48,482 bases of DNA, from NCBI GenBank assembly GCA_017512495.1, contig JAFWGF010000032.1:1-48482 (forward strand), read 5' to 3'. Shown here in pieces: positions 33,238-42,263 of this stretch. Source of the stretch: Bacilli bacterium (lineage in GTDB: Bacteria > Bacillota_I > Bacilli_A > RF39 > UBA660). The stretch's first letter is position 1; every line of letters begins with the position of its first letter. The notes below the pieces were generated by a model that did no database searches, was not told the DNA's origin, and was given only the letters and a program-made list of their open reading frames with translations. The translations under genes were made by a program, and so were the position numbers.

Positions 33238-36200
33238 ACTTTTATATATGCTTCTTCATCATTAAGCTCACATTTATATTTATCTTTTAAACTAACATCT
33301 TTAATTAATTCATCACCTAGTACTTCACCCATTACATAATCTTTATAAAGATCTAACATCTTATCGATTTGATCAGTACCATTATAATAAACTTTAATAT
33401 GATCAGTAATTACAAAGTCTGCTTCTTTACGAAGTGATTGTACTTTACGTACAAATTCACGAGCAAGTCCTTCTAGAATTAATTCTTCAGTAAGTTCAGT
33501 ATCAAGTACTACAATAGTTCTATTATTAGAAGTAGAAGCATAACCTTCTTTTTGTTTAATAGAAATCAATGTGTTTTCTTCATTAAGTTCAAAGTCTTCT
33601 CCAGCTAGCTTAATAGTTAATCCTTCTTCAGCTATCTTAGCTATTTCACTAGAACTTAATTTATTTAAAGTTTCTTGTAATTCTTTAATCTTTGGTCCTA
33701 ATTCTTTACCTAGAACTTTGAAATTAGGTTTAACAATATACTCTAAGTATTCAGTCATATCAGGTTTAAATACTACTTCTTTAACATTTAATTCTTCTTG
33801 AATTACAGGTAGTAAATCACCAATAATCATTTCATCACTCTTAGGTAAGATTAAACTACTAATAGGTTGACGTACTTTGATATTTACTTCTTCACGAGCA
33901 AATCTGCCTAATGAACATACATCTCTTACTAAGTCCATTCTCTCTTCTACTGCTTCATCTATTAAATCAGTATTTTCTACTGGAAAATCAGCTAAATGAA
34001 CTGATTTTTCTCCAGTTAGTTTTTGATAGATTTCTTCAGTCATAAACGGAGTCATAGTAGCACATATCTTACATAAAGCAACTAATGCTTCATACATTGT
34101 TAAATATACTGCTTTCTTACTTTCAGTAAGTTCTGAATCCCAGAATCTTCTTCTATTGCTTCTGATATACCAGTTAGATAAATCATCATTTAAGAAAGGT
34201 ACTATTAACTTAGCTGCTTTATTTAAATCATATTCAGCATAAGCTTCATTTACATTCTTAATTAACTTATTTAATTTAGATATTAACCATCTATCAATAA
34301 GCTCTCTATCTTTAACTGGAATATCATATTCTCTTGGATCTATATGATCAGCATTTGCATACATTTCAAAGAATGAATATGCATTCTTAAATGTAGAAAT
34401 ATATTTTGAATAAACTTCTTTTAATCCATCTACGTCAAACTTTAATGGAGTCCATACTGGAGATGCATGTAACATATAGAATCTTACTGTATCTGCTCCA
34501 TACTCTTTCATTATTTCAAATGGAGAAATAGCATTTCCACGAGATTTATGCATCTTTTGTCCATATTTATCTAATAGTAAGTCATTTACTAAAACATTCT
34601 TATAAGGAGACTTTCCTGTCATAAATACTGAAATAACTATTAATGAATAGAACCATCCACGAGTTTGATCAATTCCTTCACAGATAAAGTCTGCTGGATA
34701 TTGTTCTTCAAACAATTTTTTATTTTCAAACGGATAATGGTATTGAGCAAAAGGCATAGCTCCACTATCAAACCAACAGTCAATTACATCAGGAATTCTA
34801 GTCATTTCTTTTCCGCAATCTGGACATTTAATATGGACATCATCAACATATGGTCTATGTAATTCGATAGTTTCATCTATATCTTCAATTGACTTTTTAA
34901 CTAATTCTTTACGTGAGCCAATCATTTCTTGGTGACCACATTCACATTTCCATAGAGGGATTGGAGTACCCCAATATCTATTTCTAGAAATAGCCCAATC
35001 ATTCATATTTTCTAACCAGTTACCAAAACGTTTTTCTCCAACATAATCTGGGAACCAATTAACTTTATTATTTTCGGCAATTATTTCATCTTTCTTAGCA
35101 GTTGTTTTAATATATAAAGATGGTTTTGAATAATATACAAGTGGTGTTTTACATCTCCAACAATGTGGATAATCATGGTTCATCTTTTGTTTCTTAAATA
35201 ATTTATCATTCTCTGCTAAATACTTGATGATATCTAATTCTAATGCAGGATCTACTACTAAACGTCCTTTCCATGGTCCTTCAGTAAAGCATCCATCTTC
35301 TCCTACTGGATTTAACATAGCTAAGTCATATTTTAGACCAACTTCGTAGTCGTCTTGTCCAAAAGCAGGAGCTGTATGAACTACTCCAGTACCATCTTCC
35401 ATAGTAACATAGTCCCCGCATCCAACGATAAATGCTTTCTTATCTTTTGGAGTCTTTAATTCTGGAATTAATTGTTCATATTCACGATACTCTAATTCTT
35501 TTCCTTTAAACTCTTTAACTACTTCATAGTCTTCTCCTAATACTTTATCTGCTAGAGCTTTAGCTAGGATAAAATTATATCCTTTAGATAAACACTTAAC
35601 ATAAGTTTCATTAGGATTAACTACTAAAGCAACATTAGAAAGTAATGTCCAAGGTGTAGTTGTCCATGCTAAATAATAAGTATTTTCTTCATCTTTAGCT
35701 TTGAACGGTACATATACAGTATTAACAGATATTTCTTTATACCCTTGAGCAACTTCATGAGAAGCAAGTCCTGTACCACAACGTGGGCACCAAGGAACTA
35801 TCTTTAATCCTTCATAAATATATCCATCATCAAAGATTTTCTTTAAGATATGCCATTCAGTTTCAATATAGTTATTATCATAAGTAACATATGGATTTTC
35901 TAAATCAATAAATTGTCCCATTTCTCTAGTGAATCTAGTAAAGTATTCTTCATTTTTCCAAACACTTTCACGACATTTTTGATTAAATTCTTTGATACCA
36001 TATTTTTCAATATCATCTTTACCATTAAATCCTAGTTCTTTTTCTACTTGAACTTCTACTGGTAATCCATGAGTATCCCATCCTACTTTTCTAACTACAC
36101 GATATCCTTGCATAGTTTTATACTTACAAATAGTATCCTTCAATAACTTAGCCATCATATGATGAATACCAGGCATTCCATTAGCTGTAGCTGGTCCATC

Positions 36201-36332
36201 ATAGAAAACAAAGTTTTCTCTATCTTTACGATTCTTAATACTTTTTTCAAATACTTTATTCTTTTCCCAATATTCACCGTATTTTTTTTCTATTTCATTG
36301 ATTTTTCCTTGATCTAATTTTTTAAACTTCAT
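33225..36332 (-). CDS. ileS: Isoleucyl-tRNA synthetase, type 2
   Basis: 1035-residue class I synthetase that charges tRNA-Ile. The length and the WDTHGLPVEVQVEKELG-like and WTTTPWTL segments mark the eukaryote-like type 2 form. The HIGH signature is the variant GIHH in TANGMPGIHHMMAKLLKD (about 47-62), and the KMSKS loop is KMHKS (about 590). An editing domain lies between them; CPRCG and CPDCG pairs may bind zinc; the long C-terminus is an anticodon-binding region. Type 2 enzymes are known to be less sensitive to mupirocin. In Bacillus ileS follows divIVA behind a T-box; the same T-box and order are kept here, with an exchanger gene and a surface-protein gene added. Confidence 0.97.
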   Translation of the reverse strand: MKFKKLDQGKINEIEKKYGEYWEKNKVFEKSIKNRKDRENFVFYDGPATANGMPGIHHMMAKLLKDTICKYKTMQGYRVVRKVGWDTHGLPVEVQVEKELGFNGKDDIEKYGIKEFNQKCRESVWKNEEYFTRFTREMGQFIDLENPYVTYDNNYIETEWHILKKIFDDGYIYEGLKIVPWCPRCGTGLASHEVAQGYKEISVNTVYVPFKAKDEENTYYLAWTTTPWTLLSNVALVVNPNETYVKCLSKGYNFILAKALADKVLGEDYEVVKEFKGKELEYREYEQLIPELKTPKDKKAFIVGCGDYVTMEDGTGVVHTAPAFGQDDYEVGLKYDLAMLNPVGEDGCFTEGPWKGRLVVDPALELDIIKYLAENDKLFKKQKMNHDYPHCWRCKTPLVYYSKPSLYIKTTAKKDEIIAENNKVNWFPDYVGEKRFGNWLENMNDWAISRNRYWGTPIPLWKCECGHQEMIGSRKELVKKSIEDIDETIELHRPYVDDVHIKCPDCGKEMTRIPDVIDCWFDSGAMPFAQYHYPFENKKLFEEQYPADFICEGIDQTRGWFYSLIVISVFMTGKSPYKNVLVNDLLLDKYGQKMHKSRGNAISPFEIMKEYGADTVRFYMLHASPVWTPLKFDVDGLKEVYSKYISTFKNAYSFFEMYANADHIDPREYDIPVKDRELIDRWLISKLNKLIKNVNEAYAEYDLNKAAKLIVPFLNDDLSNWYIRSNRRRFWDSELTESKKAVYLTMYEALVALCKICATMTPFMTEEIYQKLTGEKSVHLADFPVENTDLIDEAVEERMDLVRDVCSLGRFAREEVNIKVRQPISSLILPKSDEMIIGDLLPVIQEELNVKEVVFKPDMTEYLEYIVKPNFKVLGKELGPKIKELQETLNKLSSSEIAKIAEEGLTIKLAGEDFELNEENTLISIKQKEGYASTSNNRTIVVLDTELTEELILEGLAREFVRKVQSLRKEADFVITDHIKVYYNGTDQIDKMLDLYKDYVMGEVLGDELIKDVSLKDKYKCELNDEEAYIKVERV

Positions 36333-36342
36333 CTTAACACTC

Positions 36343-37290
36343 CTAACTTATCAAAATATAACCATAATATATAATAAATATTAATAAAAATATTATTCCT
36401 TCATTTTTAGAAATCTTTCTATCATTTAGAGAGAAAATAAATAATAGAATTGCAGTAATAACCATAACTGATATATCTACAAAACCAAAAGTGATTCTTC
36501 CTACTCCTCCAAAAACTGAAACAGGTATTCCTAAAACAATACCAATATTAAAAATATTACTTCCTACTACGTTACCTATCGCAATATCATATTCACCTTT
36601 TCGAGTAGCTGAAACACTAGTAACTAATTCTGGTAAACTTGTACCAAAAGCTATAACAGTTAAAGCTATTAATCTTTCACTTATACCTATAGCTTTAGCT
36701 ATATAAGTAGCTGAATCAACCACAAAATTGCTTCCTAATATTATTCCAACTAAACCTAATGTCGTAAAACCAATTGACTTTAAAATTGGCATAGGTGCTA
36801 CTTCATCTTCATCTATTCTATTTCTAGACATAGAAATTAAATAATACATAAATACACTGAAAAATAATAGTAATACTACTCCATCTGATCTAGAGAAACT
36901 ATTAGCTATTCCTTTGTCAAAGACATTATCTAATAATAAAACTCCAAATAAAGTAGTAATTAACATAGTAATAGGTAATTCTTTTTTTACAGTATTATTT
37001 TTTACACCTAAAGAATGAACTATTGCGCTAATACCTATTATCAACAAAATATTAAGTATATTACTACCAATAACATTTCCTAGAACTATATCACCACTAC
37101 CAGAAGCTATAGCTTTAATCGCAACTGCTAATTCTGGAGCACTAGTACCAAAAGATACTATTGTTAGAGCTATTAACATTTTAGATACTTTTAAATTAGC
37201 CGCAATACTACTAGCTCCATCTACAAAGAAATCTGCTCCCTTAATTAATATTACAAAGCCAAATATTAATAAAAATATATTTAATAACAT
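36343..37290 (-). CDS. CaCA family Na+/Ca2+ exchanger (YrbG-like)
   Basis: 315 residues, about ten membrane segments in two inverted repeats. Each repeat carries the family alpha motif: VSFGTSAPELAVA (about residue 50) and IAFGTSLPELVTS (about 215), with GNVIGSN and GNVVGSN following. Such proteins exchange calcium for sodium (some with potassium). The start at 37290 has GAGGAGG five bases upstream; a longer open frame running back to 37368 only translates T-box leader sequence. The gene lies between the Ile T-box and ileS (10 bp gap), so it should be induced by isoleucine-tRNA starvation together with ileS. Confidence 0.92.
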   Translation of the reverse strand: MLLNIFLLIFGFVILIKGADFFVDGASSIAANLKVSKMLIALTIVSFGTSAPELAVAIKAIASGSGDIVLGNVIGSNILNILLIIGISAIVHSLGVKNNTVKKELPITMLITTLFGVLLLDNVFDKGIANSFSRSDGVVLLLFFSVFMYYLISMSRNRIDEDEVAPMPILKSIGFTTLGLVGIILGSNFVVDSATYIAKAIGISERLIALTVIAFGTSLPELVTSVSATRKGEYDIAIGNVVGSNIFNIGIVLGIPVSVFGGVGRITFGFVDISVMVITAILLFIFSLNDRKISKNEGIIFLLIFIIYYGYILIS

Positions 37291-37330
37291 TTTAACCTCC
37301 TCTTTAATCCTATGAATAATAAAAATAAAA

Positions 37331-37538
37331 AGAACTCCATCCAAAGGACGAAATTCTCGTGGTACCACCTTTATTTATAAGTAAAACTTACCTCTATAAC
37401 TATAACGCGTTACCGTATTTATCTTATCCATAAATCGCACTTGAAAGTGATTCGAAATACCATACTTATTATTCTCTTCCACCTAACGAGAACTCTCTAT
37501 AAACTTTCAAACATTTCCGTCTTTCGCACTTGCTTTCT
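37331..37538 (-). promoter_or_regulatory. T-box leader (Ile) controlling the exchanger gene and ileS
   Basis: T-box sequence AGGTGGTACCACGAGAA (37354-37371) and an overlapping terminator stem (GAAT/GTCC side to GGAT/GTTC side) ending in TTTTT. Stem I lies upstream; the 3' side of its specifier loop has GAATCAC, giving AUC for isoleucine. The downstream synthetase (ileS) agrees with that reading. Confidence 0.92.
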
Positions 37539-37543
37539 GGACT

Positions 37544-37572
37544 AATATAACATATTTTGAAATTGTTTTCAA
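37544..37572 (-). promoter_or_regulatory. Promoter of the ileS T-box transcript
   Basis: TTGAAA (37572-37567), 17-bp spacer, TATATT (37549-37544) on the minus strand, just downstream of the surface-protein gene. Confidence 0.75.
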
Positions 37573-37580
37573 CCTATTTT

Positions 37581-39110
37581 TCAACTTACCACAAATGGAT
37601 TTGTAGTTGTTCCTGTTCCGCTATAGCTTGTATTAGGAACTAGGGAAACGACAGGACGAACGCCGACAGCGTAATTGACGTTATTGCGGATGTTCAGGTC
37701 ATTCGCATTGCGGACGCTAAACACACTTGCATTAGAGCTATAGAAGTTGCTAGGAGACCCAAGCCAAGAAGAACTATTATTATATAAATAATCTTGCATT
37801 CCGCTACCCCAAGAACGTCCTGCGAGCGCTTCTTCATCTAATGTTAAGAATCCTACTTTTAATTTGTAAGCATCACTTTTTTTACTGCATAACGTTGTTG
37901 GAGTTCCATTTCTTGCTCTTTTGAATGGGCAATAATAAGTGTATGATGTATTTTGGTTCAATGCACTCTTTTCTTCTGTTGTTAATTCACTAGTATCATT
38001 ACAATAGATACTTGTCTCTATTTTATTATCTACATTACTCATATTTGTATTATACCAGTTATCTAGTACTGTCTTTAGATTAGAGTCTGTTGGGGTTCCA
38101 TTGTTGTCATATACATATTTAACATACTTTGCCTCATTATTTGATGTGTTAAAGACTGCTGACGTAGTTATCATTGTTGTATTTCCTATTTGAGTTGTAC
38201 ATTGTCCATTACTTGCTGGACCATTGTAGATTATTCTTATTCCTCCTGTTGCTGTTGTTCTAACTATCTTCCAACAATAATTGTTAAATATTAAATTATT
38301 ATTTACTGAACCATATGCTCCTCTATAGTAATATATTGGATATTTATCATTACTTGTTCCTTTTCTTGTATAAACCCCTGCCTGTGATTGATTTGCTGCT
38401 GTATTAGTAAACCAAGATGGGTCATCTTCACCTTGAGTCGCATTCTTCATCATTAAGGTTAATCCACTCATAGTAGCATTACCTCCCCCTCCTGATGAAT
38501 CTGTGTTGATAGTTGCACATCCACCATTTTCATCATATCTTGGTAATACTCCTGGTGTTGGACTAGTTGCATTATCATTTGCTTGTCTATATGTCACTGT
38601 AAAACTTAAGCTTAATGTTTGATCACTTGCTGGTATTTGGTTTAATTCTATGTCATCTCTATATTCTATTCTTAATTTGTATTTCTCTGTTGTGTTTGCA
38701 GCTAACATTTGATTTTGTTGTAATTCTACTCCATCTTCATATGTAACTGTATATTTTAAATAATCTGGTAGTGTTACAATAGTTGCTCCGTTAAGTTTAG
38801 AATCTATTGTATCTATCATGGCATCTATACTTCCACCATTTACTGCATCTACAGTAAATTCATAATAGTCTCCTGGTAAATTTAATACTACACTATAGTT
38901 TACTGTAGTCTGATTATTGATTGTTGGAGTAGATGCACTTACACTACCTGTTTTTACTTGAATATTTGCCCAGTGAATATCCCAGTTAGCATGCTTTACT
39001 TGAGCAGTACCATTGATATTTAAGTCACTATTAATATAGGCATATCCTATACTTAGACATATGACTAATAAAATCAAAATAATTTTTATATTGTCTTTAT
39101 CTATTCTCAT
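37581..39110 (-). CDS. Surface-exposed protein with GVRPVVSL-type variable C-terminal domain
   Basis: 509 residues. One N-terminal membrane segment (about 8-28) is followed by a beta-rich region beginning with the LNINGTAQV motif common in surface proteins of related gut bacteria. Residues ~30-180 look like an Ig/camelysin-type beta domain; a Pro/Thr and Gly linker (about 182-215) leads to a C-terminal domain (215-509) ending NYAVGVRPVVSL, the end pattern of DUF6273-like and C-type-lectin-like variable domains. The last ~85 codons are far richer in G+C (41 of 80 bases at 37645-37724) and use C-ending codons unlike the rest. It interrupts the divIVA-ileS order known from Bacillus. It ends with TGA, which shows that TGA is a stop. 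Function unknown; adhesion is likely. Confidence 0.8.
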   Translation of the reverse strand: MRIDKDNIKIILILLVICLSIGYAYINSDLNINGTAQVKHANWDIHWANIQVKTGSVSASTPTINNQTTVNYSVVLNLPGDYYEFTVDAVNGGSIDAMIDTIDSKLNGATIVTLPDYLKYTVTYEDGVELQQNQMLAANTTEKYKLRIEYRDDIELNQIPASDQTLSLSFTVTYRQANDNATSPTPGVLPRYDENGGCATINTDSSGGGGNATMSGLTLMMKNATQGEDDPSWFTNTAANQSQAGVYTRKGTSNDKYPIYYYRGAYGSVNNNLIFNNYCWKIVRTTATGGIRIIYNGPASNGQCTTQIGNTTMITTSAVFNTSNNEAKYVKYVYDNNGTPTDSNLKTVLDNWYNTNMSNVDNKIETSIYCNDTSELTTEEKSALNQNTSYTYYCPFKRARNGTPTTLCSKKSDAYKLKVGFLTLDEEALAGRSWGSGMQDYLYNNSSSWLGSPSNFYSSNASVFSVRNANDLNIRNNVNYAVGVRPVVSLVPNTSYSGTGTTTNPFVVS

Positions 39111-39156
39111 ATCATCACCTAGTATAAGTATATATTATGTTTGTTTTTTTATCAAC

Positions 39157-39177
39157 AAAAAAGAGGATTATTCCTCT
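39157..39177 (-). terminator. Terminator after divIVA
   Basis: AGAGG / CCTCT stem with a 6-nt loop and six T on the minus strand, within the end of divIVA. Confidence 0.75.
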
Positions 39178-39602
39178 ATCTCTAATACTTCTATTTCATC
39201 GACTATAGCTAATTGTTGTTCTACAATTAGTTTTAATTTTCTTTTAAATATCTTCATATTTCTTTCTAAAGTTTCTCTTTCGTTTTCAATCTTTGCAGCT
39301 TTTAACAAGGCATCATTGACAATTCTTGAAGCATTTATCTTTGCTTCTCTAATAATTAATTCAGATTCTTCATTAGCTAACTTTGTAATATCAGCTTTTG
39401 TTTCATCTGCCCTTATAACCGCATTGTTTAAAGCATTTTCCAAATTTTTATAGTGTTCTAATTCTTTTTTTAAATCTTCTATTTCTGTACTTTGTTTTTT
39501 TACTCTAGAAATAATACTTTCTGTCTCTTTAATTACATCACTAATAAACTGATTTACTTCACTACGATTATATCCATTAGTTTCATAACTAAATTTTTCC
39601 AT
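39168..39602 (-). CDS. divIVA: DivIVA-like cell-division/polarity protein
   Basis: 144 residues. The N-terminal membrane-binding motif is seen in GYNRSEVNQFISDV (about 10-23), followed by a long coiled coil to the end. DivIVA binds curved membrane at poles and septa and recruits division and sporulation partners. It follows sepF by 27 bp; in Bacillus the order is sepF-ylmG-ylmH-divIVA-ileS, so ylmG and ylmH are missing here. It is shorter than Bacillus DivIVA by about 20 residues. Confidence 0.9.
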   Translation of the reverse strand: MEKFSYETNGYNRSEVNQFISDVIKETESIISRVKKQSTEIEDLKKELEHYKNLENALNNAVIRADETKADITKLANEESELIIREAKINASRIVNDALLKAAKIENERETLERNMKIFKRKLKLIVEQQLAIVDEIEVLEIEE

Positions 39603-39629
39603 ATAATCACCTCAGAATGTAATTACTAA

Positions 39630-40052
39630 TTAAAAGAAATCTTCCTCTTCATCTTTAGTTTCTTTTTTACCTTTTGATTTAGATGATGCGTTTTCATCAC
39701 TAATCTTACCTTCTACGTTTACATTATTAGGTGTACATAAAAATATTCCTCCACCTAGTTTTTGGATATCTCCTCCGATGGCATAAATAGTACCGTATAA
39801 GAAATCGACAATTCTTTTAGCTTGATCTGGAGTTACTCTTTTTAAATTTACAACTACAGCGCTTCTATTTTTTAAATAATCAGCTATTTGTTGACTTTCA
39901 GAATAAGCTCTTGGTTCTAGTAACATCATTTTAGATCCAGCTATCCCATTTTGTTCATGAAATTCTTCACGACTTGTTGTATAGTATCCTTCTTCTCCGG
40001 CAACATCCTGAGTTTCTTCTCCACTGAATAAACCTTTTAATTTATCTTTCAT
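39630..40052 (-). CDS. sepF: SepF cell-division protein
   Basis: 140 residues. N-terminal segment MKDKLKGLF suits a membrane-binding amphipathic helix; the central domain (about 40-115) has the SepF pattern with [25 protein letters not shown] and [16 protein letters not shown], and the tail is acidic. SepF forms rings that anchor FtsZ filaments to the membrane. It starts the sepF-divIVA pair. Confidence 0.96.
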   Translation of the reverse strand: MKDKLKGLFSGEETQDVAGEEGYYTTSREEFHEQNGIAGSKMMLLEPRAYSESQQIADYLKNRSAVVVNLKRVTPDQAKRIVDFLYGTIYAIGGDIQKLGGGIFLCTPNNVNVEGKISDENASSKSKGKKETKDEEEDFF

Positions 40053-40145
40053 ATCTTATTCCTCCATATTTTTATAACATAATCCTAATTAATTTTATCA
40101 TATTTTCAAAAAAAGAAAAAGTATAAATTAAGCTAGACACTTAAT

Positions 40146-42167
40146 TTACACATTGTTTTGACCACTATTAGGAACCAACATTGGATTTGGTTGTGGTTGT
40201 TGTGACACAGGTTGTACCATTGGTTGACCCATAGGCTGTGGCATTGGCTGTCCTACTGGTGTTTGAATAAATCTATTATTCATTAACTGTGGTTCTTGAG
40301 AAACAGCTTGTCCACCAGCACTAACTTGTTGTTGTTTCATTATATCCTGTACATTATTAGAGTTTGCTGTCATCATCGCAATTTCATCTGGTTGATTTTC
40401 ATTAAACCATACATTTTCCAAATCAACATCATTAGATAATGGTGGTGGATCTGGTCTATCAACATATAATGATGTTGGAACTTTAAATCCTGTTCCAAAG
40501 GCAATACAATTTCCTGGTTTTAAGTTCTTAAGTTGCAACATAATTTCTTGTGTTATATTAGGAACCATATCCTTTACATATTGTAAATCATTAGGATGAA
40601 CAGTTCTCAATATTACAAAGTTAGCACACTGAGAAACACAAGTTGAAGATAACTCTCCTGGACGTTGAGTTATTAATCCTAAGAAAACACCATACTTACG
40701 TCCTTCTTTAGAAATTCTTTCAAATATGTTATATCCTAAAATTTCTATATCAGAATCATTTTGAACATAACGATGAGCTTCTTCAATAATTATATGAAAG
40801 GCTCTACTACCTCTTGGCATAATATTCGCAGCTTTTAAGAATAACATTCTTGAAATAATCTTAGTCATTGCTTTCGCAATTCTATCATCAACATAGTTAA
40901 TATTAAAGTTAATTATTTGCGCTTTTTTATTAGTTTGCCTATCTATCATTAATCTTTCAATATACTCATCTTTAGTAACATATTCTGGATATGTAAAATA
41001 ATCTTTATTATCTCCAGTAACTAATGAATGTAGACGAACACTTAAAATATTAGCTGTATCATAAACTTTATCACTCTTTAAAACACCTTCATTAACTAAA
41101 GAAAACTCCATAGCTAATTCCAAATCACTTAAAGAATAATGTCTATTTAATTCACTTTCTGGTATCTCTATTTGTTCATCTAAAATATATCCGCTTACAA
41201 ATTCTACAACCAATTCCATTTCTTGCATTTTACCAGTTTTATCAACATATAAACATTGTTTTAAAGTTCTAACATATCCTGGTTGTACAATCTTACTATT
41301 TAAATTTAATGTCGGAGTATTAAATCTAGCTAATACACCTACTACTTGATCTCGTATTTTAGTAGAATCTTTTCCACTTAATAATATATCTTGTAATGCT
41401 CTCGCAATAATATCATTTTTTCTTTTAATAATATTTTCACTACTACCAGTTAAAATAGCTACTAACTTTAAAGCCTTTTCAATAATTGGTAATTGAGCTG
41501 GACTAGTAACATCTAATAACATTGCTAAATCATCAACATCTAATAACCATGGTGGTATTCTTACTAATTCAGAGCTAGTATCTTTTACATTAGTTGTATA
41601 TGTTTTATAAATAACATTAGGGTTTTTAGTATGAATTCCAGAGAATGCATTTGTATATTCTCCGTAAGCATCAAAGAAGAATAAAGATGAGTTAATTGGT
41701 GGTTTTACAGTTTGAGTATATAGTTTTTGAACTAATGAAGCAACTGTACTACTTTTACCTGATCCTGAAACACCAATGATAGAAAAGTGTTTATTAAAGA
41801 ATTCATTTACACCAACATTTATTTTATATCCTTCATATACATTACTAGTTCCAAAATTAGTATATCCTGGTAATAATTCTTGTTTTCCAAAGATTAATTC
41901 TAATTCTGGTATTTTAATAAGACGAACTGTACTATTAAATCTTGGTTTTACATTAGATCCAGGCACGAAATTATCATCTCTAATTTCACCTACTAAATTG
42001 GCATGCATATGTGTCTTAGTAACATTTCCAATTTCGGCCACTATTTTTCTAGGACCACCGTCTTCAAAAATAACATGTAAATTTACTAAATTAGGCTGTT
42101 GAGTAATATCGATATCTAATTTTATAATAACCGTATTGTCAACAATTTCTTCTATCTTCCCTAGCAT
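40146..42167 (-). CDS. HerA/DUF87-family hexameric ATPase
   Basis: 673 residues. An N-terminal HAS-barrel-like beta domain (about 1-95) precedes a HerA/FtsK-type P-loop ATPase: Walker A GVSGSGKSST (Lys138), Walker B HIIIEEAHRY, and the arginine finger/sensor region LITQRPGELS. Such motors translocate DNA, usually with a NurA nuclease, or serve defence systems with Sir2 or other partners. No NurA or Sir2-like gene is beside it. The last ~70 residues are a Gln/Pro-rich repeat tail of unknown use. Start at 42167 chosen for AGGGTG before it; three codons earlier is the alternative. A housekeeping or recombination role is as likely as defence. Confidence 0.9.
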   Translation of the reverse strand: MLGKIEEIVDNTVIIKLDIDITQQPNLVNLHVIFEDGGPRKIVAEIGNVTKTHMHANLVGEIRDDNFVPGSNVKPRFNSTVRLIKIPELELIFGKQELLPGYTNFGTSNVYEGYKINVGVNEFFNKHFSIIGVSGSGKSSTVASLVQKLYTQTVKPPINSSLFFFDAYGEYTNAFSGIHTKNPNVIYKTYTTNVKDTSSELVRIPPWLLDVDDLAMLLDVTSPAQLPIIEKALKLVAILTGSSENIIKRKNDIIARALQDILLSGKDSTKIRDQVVGVLARFNTPTLNLNSKIVQPGYVRTLKQCLYVDKTGKMQEMELVVEFVSGYILDEQIEIPESELNRHYSLSDLELAMEFSLVNEGVLKSDKVYDTANILSVRLHSLVTGDNKDYFTYPEYVTKDEYIERLMIDRQTNKKAQIINFNINYVDDRIAKAMTKIISRMLFLKAANIMPRGSRAFHIIIEEAHRYVQNDSDIEILGYNIFERISKEGRKYGVFLGLITQRPGELSSTCVSQCANFVILRTVHPNDLQYVKDMVPNITQEIMLQLKNLKPGNCIAFGTGFKVPTSLYVDRPDPPPLSNDVDLENVWFNENQPDEIAMMTANSNNVQDIMKQQQVSAGGQAVSQEPQLMNNRFIQTPVGQPMPQPMGQPMVQPVSQQPQPNPMLVPNSGQNNV

Positions 42168-42233
42168 CCTAATCACCCTCTATTATCTATATTACAGTAT
42201 AACAAATAAATGTTAAAAATAAAAGATACTAAT

Positions 42234-42263
42234 TATAAAAAAATAAGATCAAATGATCTTATT
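42234..42263 (-). terminator. Terminator after htpG
   Basis: AATAAGATCA / TGATCTTATT stem (42242-42263) with a tight loop and a T-run on the minus strand; overlaps the htpG stop. Confidence 0.85.

Noticed and set aside
37291-37368. N-terminal extension of the exchanger gene
   Set aside because: It translates the T-box and terminator; a strong ribosome site marks the start at 37290.
37581-39110. Complete diversity-generating retroelement
   Set aside because: No reverse transcriptase and no template repeat are seen in the window; only the target-like tail is present.
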